The translations under genes and the position numbers were made by a program. The notes under the pieces are model-generated. The model was given only the letters and a program-made list of their open reading frames with translations, was not told the DNA's origin and searched no databases. A stretch of 23,217 bases of DNA from NCBI GenBank assembly GCA_023433755.1, contig JAEYUA010000306.1:1-23217 (forward strand), written 5' to 3'. Below, piece by piece: positions 1 through 6,866 of the stretch (position 1 is the stretch's first letter; each line of letters opens with the position of its first letter). Source of the stretch: Bacteroidota bacterium. GTDB taxonomy: Bacteria; Bacteroidota; Bacteroidia; Chitinophagales; Chitinophagaceae.

Positions 1-243
1 CCTGTAGACCGCAAGCTTACGCTGTTCATCCAGTAAGGTTTCGTCAAACAGAGACAAGTGCATCTTCACCCTGATACCCAAAGGAAGGAACATGCCCTCA
101 ATAAGAAATCTAAGTTGTTCCAGTAAAGGTTCCTGCTTCAGATCAGGTGTAACCAGTTCATGTGAAATACGCCGGTTTTCTTCAATTGCCATTTCGATAT
201 TCCGAATACTCTTAGGCAATAAAGCCTCCATCTGGTGAGGAGC
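1..243 (-). pseudogene. Continuation of interrupted histidine kinase (DHp second helix and start of ATPase part)
   Basis: Read on the minus strand, the frame of the PAS kinase at 244-1107 stays open for 81 codons after its TAA (244-246) and leaves the window without another stop. The translation starts APHQMEALLPKSI and continues through NRRISHELVTPDLKQEPLLEQL. This is the expected second DHp helix (the ISHELVTP segment matches the usual S-x-x-L-x-P turn) and the linker to a HATPase_c domain of the HisKA_3 class. An ATG at 229-231 lies 12 nt after the stop and could restart translation. The piece is therefore either the disrupted 3' half of one gene or a coupled second gene. Its distal end is outside the window, so I cannot tell whether the ATPase domain is intact. 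Confidence 0.75.
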
Positions 244-1107
244 TTACCGAAGGAGCGCCAGCATTAACCGGGATGATACCAGAAGTTGATTAACCTTATC
301 ATGCAATTCACGAGCTATGTGAGTTCTTTCCCTTTCCTGGGCCTCGAGTGAGGTGATCATGATCTCGAACTGCTGATTCCTTTCCTGTTCCTTCAAATCA
401 AACTCAAGCCTTTTCCGGTCAGAAATATCTTTGATAAATATGGACAATCCTTCCGGAGAAGGATAAATAAAATTTTCCTGCCAGAGATTGAGCGGTTCGT
501 AATAATCAATATGACTTATAAAACGTTGTTCCTTCAGAGAGGTATGAAAAGCTTTATAAGTATCTGATCCCACAGCTTCAGGAAATACATCCCAAACATT
601 TTTTCCAACAAGCGTCAATGGATCGAGATTGGTAATTTCACCAATACGCTTATTCGCATAAGTATACCGGAACTCATGATCTATTGCAATAAAACCATCT
701 GTTATTCTTTCAATAAACTGCCTGTAACTGCTTTCACTTTCCAGGGCTTTGATTTCAGCAGCTCGCTGACCGGAGATGTCATGAAAGTAGATTGACAATC
801 CTTTTGAAAAAGGGTAAATGGAAGCCTGTATCCACTTATCCAACGTGGCGGAATACTCCTCTATCACACGGCTGATTTTGTTTTCCATTACCTCATGATA
901 GGCCTTGTAAAACGCTTTGCCCTGGGGCTGGGGATATACATCCCACAGATTTTTACCCAGCAAGTTCCCAGACTTCCCCATCATGGATTCCGCACGCTTG
1001 TTTAAATAAATAACCTGCCAGTTTTCATCCAATACCATCACTCCCACATAAATGTGATCCATCAATGCATGAAGGTCAGGTTTGGCCGTTGGTTTTTGTT
1101 TAGCCAT
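244..1107 (-). CDS. PAS-PAS sensor histidine kinase, stopped inside the DHp domain
   Basis: A 287-residue cytoplasmic sensor with no signal peptide or membrane segment. It has two PAS domains (about residues 12-110 and 125-230) that resemble each other: both contain a GKNxWDVxP motif (GKNLWDVYP, GKNVWDVFP) and both end in a LSI(Y/F)xxDIS segment. A linker helix follows, then a HisKA_3-type phosphoacceptor motif, HIARELHDKVNQLL, with the likely phosphorylated His at 269. The protein then ends at R287 on a TAA, before the second DHp helix and the ATP-binding domain, so alone it cannot autophosphorylate. The same frame continues beyond the stop with the missing kinase sequence. The start is ATG at 1107; a 17-bp inverted repeat lies 11 bp upstream. 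Its ligand and response regulator are unknown. Confidence 0.85.
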   Translation of the reverse strand: MAKQKPTAKPDLHALMDHIYVGVMVLDENWQVIYLNKRAESMMGKSGNLLGKNLWDVYPQPQGKAFYKAYHEVMENKISRVIEEYSATLDKWIQASIYPFSKGLSIYFHDISGQRAAEIKALESESSYRQFIERITDGFIAIDHEFRYTYANKRIGEITNLDPLTLVGKNVWDVFPEAVGSDTYKAFHTSLKEQRFISHIDYYEPLNLWQENFIYPSPEGLSIFIKDISDRKRLEFDLKEQERNQQFEIMITSLEAQERERTHIARELHDKVNQLLVSSRLMLALLR

Positions 1108-1117
1108 GCTTGCAATC

Positions 1118-1156
1118 GTATGTTTTATAAATATGGGGAATATTTATAAAACATAC
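1118..1156. promoter_or_regulatory. Perfect 17-bp inverted repeat upstream of the PAS kinase
   Basis: The arms GTATGTTTTATAAATAT (1118-1134) and ATATTTATAAAACATAC (1140-1156) are exact reverse complements with a 5-nt spacer. The repeat lies 11 bp upstream of the kinase start codon, between it and the small membrane-protein operon. It could be an operator for a dimeric regulator or an RNA hairpin in the leader. There is no T-run after it on the minus strand, so it is not a classical terminator for the upstream operon. Its function is inferred from position only. Confidence 0.5.
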
Positions 1157-1203
1157 AACAGGTATTTTATGAACGAAAGTGATTTTAATTTCATTCTAAT
1201 CAG

Positions 1204-1229
1204 CAATGCAATGTTGCAAGATTGCATTG
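1204..1229. repeat. 9-bp inverted repeat after the small membrane-protein operon
   Basis: CAATGCAAT (1204-1212) and ATTGCATTG (1221-1229) form a perfect 9-bp stem with an 8-nt loop, 12 bp beyond the stop codon at 1242. It could mark the 3' end of the operon transcript, but no U-tract follows on the minus strand, so the terminator reading is weak. Confidence 0.35.
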
Positions 1230-1241
1230 TAGCATTTTTAT

Positions 1242-1484
1242 CTAAAAATCCCTTTCCGTGATCCTGATATATAAATATAGCAGCCCGACCATTCCAAAAA
1301 CCAAAGAAGCACGGAATATTCCATCGCCTGCATTACCGTGCTTATCATCTACAGGAGTAGTGAGGAGTTTGAAAAGTAATACGGCAAACAATAAAAAAAG
1401 ACAGGTTATAATGATCCTGAGTTCTTTCCTATGACCGGGATATTGTTTCATCCTATCGTTGTTTTTTGAAATTAAAGTATCCAT
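1242..1484 (-). CDS. Small two-TM membrane protein, candidate immunity protein
   Basis: An 80-residue protein of unrecognised family. Two hydrophobic segments are visible (about 22-41 and 57-74), separated by a short polar, acidic loop (PVDDKHGNAGDG) and followed by a charged tail (ITERDF). The basic N-terminus before the first segment suggests an N-in topology with the loop outside the inner membrane. Its start codon overlaps the stop of the upstream gene by one base (TAATG), so the two are very likely translationally coupled. It is the last of four small membrane genes downstream of the Rhs effector. That position suggests protection against a membrane-acting toxin, but nothing in the sequence proves it. 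Confidence 0.65.
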   Translation of the reverse strand: MDTLISKNNDRMKQYPGHRKELRIIITCLFLLFAVLLFKLLTTPVDDKHGNAGDGIFRASLVFGMVGLLYLYIRITERDF

Positions 1485-1669
1485 TATTTCCTCTCCCGTG
1501 AAATATTATATAACGCCACACATGCCAGGATGCTTAAACCAATAGTAAATGAGTAATCCGGAACATTCCGTTCGTCTTCACCCTCCAGGAGGTCAAAACA
1601 AAATCCAAATAAAACCACAAGCGTAACAATGAGAATAATAAAGTTTAAATAGAAGATCATTTTATTCAT
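1484..1669 (-). CDS. Small two-TM membrane protein, candidate immunity protein
   Basis: A 61-residue protein if read from the ATG at 1669 (MNKMIFYLNF). An in-frame TTG at 1690 would add seven residues; I prefer the ATG. There are two hydrophobic segments (about 5-25 and 40-55), an acidic loop between them (DLLEGEDERNVPD) and a basic C-terminal tail (ISRERK). The layout of hairpin, acidic loop and charged tail is the same as in the gene immediately downstream, and the ends (LYNISRERK and YIRITERDF) are loosely alike, which hints at distant paralogy. It lies 39 bp after the four-TM gene and overlaps the next gene by one base. Function unknown; context suggests an immunity or accessory role for the Rhs module. 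Confidence 0.6.
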   Translation of the reverse strand: MNKMIFYLNFIILIVTLVVLFGFCFDLLEGEDERNVPDYSFTIGLSILACVALYNISRERK

Positions 1670-1708
1670 AAATACCAATTTTGGTTTCAACTGCTGGCGA
1701 AAAATTAT

Positions 1709-2095
1709 CTAAGACACCTTCTTCAATTGTGTTAATGAAAACAACTTCACAAGGAAAAAAATGATGAGTGAGATGGCTAAAAGCCTTATCATCGTCTCGC
1801 TGAAAGCAAATAGAACAAAAGAAAATAACAAGCCATTCAGCACAAAGAATTTTCCAGAGACCCTGTTGTAAAGGAAATCATAAACAAAGAACAGGAACAG
1901 CAAGCCGATTAGAAGGAAAAGAAAAACCGAACCATCAAAACCGCTTAAACCCAGGCCCAGGTAATTCATGCGCAGGCTATTATCATCTTCAACCAGGCCT
2001 AAACCGTAAGCATCCATATGATCCTTCATTTTCAATCGGAATGCCACTACGATAATTAGCAGCGCATACAACAGGAGATACTTTAGTTTTTGCAT
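1709..2095 (-). CDS. Four-TM small membrane protein, candidate immunity protein
   Basis: A 128-residue protein starting at the ATG at 2095 (MQKLKYLLLY). A longer frame reaches back to 2185 but would overlap the preceding gene by about 90 bp, and the shorter start sits one base after that gene's TAA. Hydrophobic segments are at about 4-19, 56-74, 83-99 and 103-119. Between the first two lies an approximately 35-residue polar loop rich in Asp, Gly and Leu (LVEDDNSLRMNYLGLGLSG). The protein ends in a basic tail (QLKKVS). No family was recognised. The tight packing with neighbouring membrane genes and the position after the Rhs effector gene support an immunity or accessory role, as inference only. 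Confidence 0.65.
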   Translation of the reverse strand: MQKLKYLLLYALLIIVVAFRLKMKDHMDAYGLGLVEDDNSLRMNYLGLGLSGFDGSVFLFLLIGLLFLFFVYDFLYNRVSGKFFVLNGLLFSFVLFAFSETMIRLLAISLIIFFLVKLFSLTQLKKVS

Positions 2096-2096
2096 A

Positions 2097-2420
2097 TTAT
2101 ATGTTTTGTTCCATGTCATTTTTGCCAGATGCCTGGGTACCCGTGTTTTCGTTGGATTCAACTCGTGGCTTGAAAACCCGACCATGAAATAAATACAGCG
2201 AAAACATTCCTATGGAAATGATCATCAAAAGGTAGGATAGTGTCGAATAATCTTTGGTCACCTTTACAAGAATACCTCCTGTTACACTATCACCTGGTTG
2301 ACTGTTTTCATCTCTTATTGTCATGAAATGTCGTTCGTTCCAGCTTTCAACGTTTTGAAGCGAAAAGTAAATGGATAATGATAATGTCATTATGGATATC
2401 AATAGAAATAGAACTCTCAT
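2097..2420 (-). CDS. Small two-TM membrane protein directly after the Rhs effector, candidate immunity protein
   Basis: A 107-residue protein encoded 52 bp downstream of the Rhs-core gene. It has an N-terminal hydrophobic segment (about 4-20), an approximately 40-residue polar loop with many charged residues, a second hydrophobic segment (about 62-79), and a hydrophilic tail of about 28 residues (RVFKPRVESNENTG). No domain was recognised. In polymorphic-toxin loci the gene immediately 3' of the toxin-tip coding sequence is usually the cognate immunity gene. This one is in that position, is AT-rich like the toxin tip, and is a membrane protein, which would suit a pore-forming or membrane-targeting toxin. 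The next gene starts one base after its stop codon. Confidence 0.65.
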   Translation of the reverse strand: MRVLFLLISIMTLSLSIYFSLQNVESWNERHFMTIRDENSQPGDSVTGGILVKVTKDYSTLSYLLMIISIGMFSLYLFHGRVFKPRVESNENTGTQASGKNDMEQNI

Positions 2421-2472
2421 TATTTACTTATTTAGCTGATGTGATCAATTCGGAATACAATTATGAGACTTA

Positions 2473-5400
2473 TTATTTACCAACGGTTCCAATTGAAAAA
2501 GCACTAAGTAATATATTATCGTATATTATAGTCGTAGTAAAAGATTGAGTAGAAACATTTGGATCTGACCTAACTGTAGCAAAACCACCACCAGCATAAG
2601 GAAAACTCATACTTGTTACAGTATAAGATGATTGTGTTATTGTAGAAGTAACTCTAATTGCAACATTACCCTGACTTTCAAGAACAGTAGGTGATGCAGT
2701 TATACTTGATCCATTTGTTTTTGTCCTGGCAACTGATGCACTCATATTGCCTGAAACATTCATTTGGCTATTTCCCACCTTAAACCCCACCTGAGCATTC
2801 ACACCACCTGATTTCGATTCGGATTCCGACTCCGATGAATTTTGGCTCAAAGTCAAATTATTTGATTGGCCAACGACTTTCATATCCGTTGCCATAAGTT
2901 CAATTGTAATTTTTACAGTAGTAGTTGTATATCGAAAAGTATTTTCGTAACCATTAGAGTGTATAAGTTCTGAATCCTTGAAGGTAGTTACACCACTTGC
3001 CATTACTGTTTCACCATTCAATATTCGACCTTTACTATTTGCTAATTCATAATCGTCAGCAGTACTACATCGTTTTTCTTCGGTCAGCAAGCAACTTTTC
3101 ATTAAATTTTGATTAACTGTACAACGAACTATTTCTGACAATGGGGGTACAATCACGGCTATATATCCACTATTTCGTAACGATTTTGGTTCATCATTCA
3201 CCGGCTTCCCTTCCATTCCATCGGGATCAATGAACCGGATCGGGTTATTGAATGCATAGGTATAGGGGCTCCACCTCCGCATTTTTTCCGCCAGCGGATC
3301 CACCACATGCCATCTTCCAACCTGGTTATCATACATCCTGGCTCCATAGTCTGTCCACTCAAGGCCTGAGCCATCAGCAAACTCTTTTCGTTGCTCTTCC
3401 TTACCATTATACTTCAACTGGTTGCCTGGCTCACCAAAACTCAGCGCCTGGCTGCTGATGCCTGCCATTACCAAACCAAACGGGTAATAATGTGTTTCCT
3501 CCAGCATCGGTCCTCTTACATGTGTGACCTGGAGATTATCAAAGAACACATCTACATTGGGCGTTGCATTGCTTACATAAACATAGAGGTAACCACTTTT
3601 TGAAACAGGAAGGTTCTGAAACTGGTGAATCTTCAACTCACGGTCATCTCCCACCTGGTCAAATCCACTGGAGGCAGATACAAACTGGAACTGCTCATCA
3701 AATAATATCCAGTTCAAAAAAGCCTTGGGCTTGGAAACCTGGTACGTTCCCTGGCTGTTCAGGAAACCCTGCGCAGGCAAGCCCAATACATTACTTGCTG
3801 CAAGCTCACCGGCATTTGCCTTGGCTCCAGCCACCGCACCAATACTTCCATTTAATGCACTGAGTAAAGCTGTAAGTGGGTTCACAGGCATGCCTGGTGC
3901 AACGCCTCCTGTCTTGTACCAACTGCTCACCCTTACATTGAATTTATCTCCCGCCATTACTTTCAATACCATGGCTGGGCCAATCTTGTTTCCATTTCCA
4001 TTGGTCCTGGCAACCTTATCATTGGGACTGGTATAGGGATCTGACGGATAATCAGATGGTTTATTCACCCGGGTCAACGCGAGATTATAATAAAGGGAAT
4101 CTTCTGTGGCTGCTTTAGCTGTTTCCATGGTAGCTGGCGGATAGGCATCCTGCTTTTGTTCATCAGTCAGCACCATGCGCACACTTCCCAAATGATCTTT
4201 CAGGAAATAATCAAAATGAAAACCTGCTATGGCATTGGAAGCATTTCTTTTGACCCGCACACGGCCTTCTTCATGGGCAAAATGACGCAAGAGGTCAGGG
4301 CCATTATTGACTCTTTCAAATACAAAACTTCCCAGGTAAGTAGTTGTTTTGGTTGTGCTTCCTTCCACCACGACTTTTTTAAGTTTGTTGCCGGAGGCAT
4401 CATAAATATAATTAATGGATCCTTTACCTGATACCGTAATACTACCTGGAAGGCTCAGGTGATTATACACAATCGTGGATATCCCTTTATTGTGGTCCTG
4501 CACAAGGCTTCCATTTTCATCATACTTATAATCGTTTATTGCTGTATTGCGGTCTGTGAAATCGCCCATCTTCAGATCATTGCTGCCATTGCTGATCTCA
4601 TTCACCGCCAGGAGCTTATTGCTGAAGGGTGAATAATGGTATTGCAGATTATCCATCACCAGGCTGCCCCCTGTTTTCCAACCTATCTGCTTCATATAAA
4701 GCAAATTGCCATTTGCATCATATTCGATCTTTCCTTTCAACCCATTCACTGAAAAGTCCAGCCCCGCCGTTTTATTGAACGACCCCAAGGTATATTGGTT
4801 GAAATCTGCTTTCACCAAACGGTTCACCGCGTCATATTCAAAATCATATTTTCTTACCTGGTTATCACCCCTGCTTTTCCAGGTGATGCCAGATATGTTA
4901 CCATTGTACTGCGCAGCAGCATACTGACCTAATGAGGCAACCGGAAGCTTGTCATATCCCAGGTCGAAGCCAAAATAATTTCCTGTCACCGTTGATTTTG
5001 CATAATCCCTGTTAGCACCTAATAGCCAGCCACGGATATTGTAATCATGCTTTAACGTTTCAAGTCCGGATTGATTATTAGAAGCCGGCGAGAGTACTTT
5101 GTCTTTCAACTGGCCCATTTCATTATAACTGAGCTGGACGATCCTGCTTTCTGTAAGATTTCCCTGGTTTACCGTATTGATTTTTTTGTGAATGGTCAGC
5201 AAACGGCCCGCAGCATCGTAAGTGTTTTTCGAAAGCACTTCAAAAATATCTCCGTTCAAACCGCCGATCTTCACCCGCCCAAGATGCGAACGCAGGATCT
5301 TGCCTGCATGATCATATTGGTTGGTAACGATGTCCGTTGCCTGCAACACATTTGAATTCTTTACCTGGATCAAACGGCCTCGGTCATCATAAATATTAAC

Positions 5401-6816
5401 GGTGTACAGGAAATCCTGCGTGCCCAGCACGCGGGTTTTGGTCCAGGTCATCATTCCTTTTGTCTGAAATGATTGCACCAATGGCAGTGCATAATCAGGG
5501 GCAACATTATAGCTCGTAATAAAATTCTGCGCACTGATAAAACTTTGATCCAGCACATAAGGCGGTGCACCATAAGGAAGCTGGTCATAGTGATCATAAC
5601 CGGTTTCGGTCATAATCTCCACGGCATAGGAAGCAAGATTGGGATAAACTACCTGGTTAACTGCCTGGGTGCGGTGATAGGCTGCGTTGGAAAAATAAAG
5701 CGCATCTGTCATCAAACCGGTTTTTACCGGCCGGTTCAACTCATCATAAACCACGTACATCCATTTCTTCTGTGTCCTTAACACGGCATCCTGGCTCATA
5801 ACCATCCTGTCCCTCGCATCATAAACCATCTGTACCTCACCGGCACCCGGCAGTTTTTTAGTGATCATCCTGTTGCGGGCATCGTATCCATAGTAAAAAC
5901 ATAATTCATCCCTGATGGTATTGGTGATGGTCCAGTTTCCCATCACCAGTAAAGTTTCAACCGCTTTTGGCTGTAGTACAAACCGCAGGCTTCCCTTTTC
6001 ATCGTAAACATAGTAGGTGTTGAGCCATCCCATGTGAGCGGTACCCGGACTCGCACTCAATTGTACCTTCCTAAGTACAAGCTTTCCTTCTTTATCCTTG
6101 TATTCCACAGACTGGTTGCCATTCTCATCATGCACCACTGTTTTTGATAAAGCACCGCCGAGATAAACTGCCGTTGTTGTGGGTGCAGCATTTATAACAG
6201 TTGTTACTTTCCACAAACGCACAGAATCTGCTATTGACTGGATCTCCTGTTTTACTACCATGCCCCTGCCTGAGCCTACCCAACTATTCCCGGGGGCCAT
6301 TGTTTTTAATACCTTGTTCAATGAGGAAGCCTCAAATTCCTGGCGACTGTAAAAAAATTGCTCGCCCTGCCCATAGACCGGGCTGGAAGGATTTTGTTCC
6401 TGGTAAAATCCTTCCTGCTGCTGAAAAGGGTTGTATTTGAACAAACCGTCCTGCACGGATTGATTGCCTCCCTGTTGGTTAGCAACAAAAGGAAGATACT
6501 GGTAAACCTCTCTTCCATAACCATCATAGGTCACAGGACTAACAATGTCTTTGCCTGAAACAGACATTTGCCTGGAAACCGTTTGTATCACCCGCCCAAG
6601 GCCATCCAGGTATTGGGTGGACATGGCTGCTTTAGTGAAAGGTGTAGCGGTATGCAGACTATCAGAATTGCTAATTGGAATTTTAGCTTCCCAGGTGCGT
6701 ACATAATTGATCCTGCTCCCTGGCTGGTAGGCAGTAGGCTGATTAGCTATTTGTGAAAGAGCCTGGCTATAGAATAGAATGGAGGCTGCCAGTATGGATA
6801 TGAATCTGGATTGCAT
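2473..6816 (-). CDS. DUF6443 / Rhs repeat-core protein with variable C-terminal putative toxin domain
   Basis: A 1447-residue Sec-exported protein with a signal peptide of about 21 residues ending ALSQ. A DUF6443-like N-terminal region follows at about 30-160 (NYVRTWEAKIPI, QYLDGLGRVIQTV). Many YD repeats lie at about 200-900 (for example YDARNRMITKK, YDDRGRLIQVK, YDASGNKLKK). The family hallmark KDHLGSVRM is at 873-881. The Rhs core at about 1105-1203 contains YYPFG, YGARMYDNQVGRW and the boundary motif DPDGMEG (1197-1203). In Rhs families a beta-barrel shell encloses a toxin tip located after DPDG. Here the tip (1204-1447) has three Cys near its start, a Ser/Glu run near 1322, and long alternating polar/hydrophobic Ser/Thr-rich stretches. 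I see no nuclease or deaminase motif. It lies 50 bp after the companion YD gene. Confidence 0.9.
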   Translation of the reverse strand: MQSRFISILAASILFYSQALSQIANQPTAYQPGSRINYVRTWEAKIPISNSDSLHTATPFTKAAMSTQYLDGLGRVIQTVSRQMSVSGKDIVSPVTYDGYGREVYQYLPFVANQQGGNQSVQDGLFKYNPFQQQEGFYQEQNPSSPVYGQGEQFFYSRQEFEASSLNKVLKTMAPGNSWVGSGRGMVVKQEIQSIADSVRLWKVTTVINAAPTTTAVYLGGALSKTVVHDENGNQSVEYKDKEGKLVLRKVQLSASPGTAHMGWLNTYYVYDEKGSLRFVLQPKAVETLLVMGNWTITNTIRDELCFYYGYDARNRMITKKLPGAGEVQMVYDARDRMVMSQDAVLRTQKKWMYVVYDELNRPVKTGLMTDALYFSNAAYHRTQAVNQVVYPNLASYAVEIMTETGYDHYDQLPYGAPPYVLDQSFISAQNFITSYNVAPDYALPLVQSFQTKGMMTWTKTRVLGTQDFLYTVNIYDDRGRLIQVKNSNVLQATDIVTNQYDHAGKILRSHLGRVKIGGLNGDIFEVLSKNTYDAAGRLLTIHKKINTVNQGNLTESRIVQLSYNEMGQLKDKVLSPASNNQSGLETLKHDYNIRGWLLGANRDYAKSTVTGNYFGFDLGYDKLPVASLGQYAAAQYNGNISGITWKSRGDNQVRKYDFEYDAVNRLVKADFNQYTLGSFNKTAGLDFSVNGLKGKIEYDANGNLLYMKQIGWKTGGSLVMDNLQYHYSPFSNKLLAVNEISNGSNDLKMGDFTDRNTAINDYKYDENGSLVQDHNKGISTIVYNHLSLPGSITVSGKGSINYIYDASGNKLKKVVVEGSTTKTTTYLGSFVFERVNNGPDLLRHFAHEEGRVRVKRNASNAIAGFHFDYFLKDHLGSVRMVLTDEQKQDAYPPATMETAKAATEDSLYYNLALTRVNKPSDYPSDPYTSPNDKVARTNGNGNKIGPAMVLKVMAGDKFNVRVSSWYKTGGVAPGMPVNPLTALLSALNGSIGAVAGAKANAGELAASNVLGLPAQGFLNSQGTYQVSKPKAFLNWILFDEQFQFVSASSGFDQVGDDRELKIHQFQNLPVSKSGYLYVYVSNATPNVDVFFDNLQVTHVRGPMLEETHYYPFGLVMAGISSQALSFGEPGNQLKYNGKEEQRKEFADGSGLEWTDYGARMYDNQVGRWHVVDPLAEKMRRWSPYTYAFNNPIRFIDPDGMEGKPVNDEPKSLRNSGYIAVIVPPLSEIVRCTVNQNLMKSCLLTEEKRCSTADDYELANSKGRILNGETVMASGVTTFKDSELIHSNGYENTFRYTTTTVKITIELMATDMKVVGQSNNLTLSQNSSESESESKSGGVNAQVGFKVGNSQMNVSGNMSASVARTKTNGSSITASPTVLESQGNVAIRVTSTITQSSYTVTSMSFPYAGGGFATVRSDPNVSTQSFTTTIIYDNILLSAFSIGTVGK

Positions 6817-6866
6817 ATGAAGATTGTTAGGATGGAGATAAATTGTTTGGATGAAAACAGGGGTCC

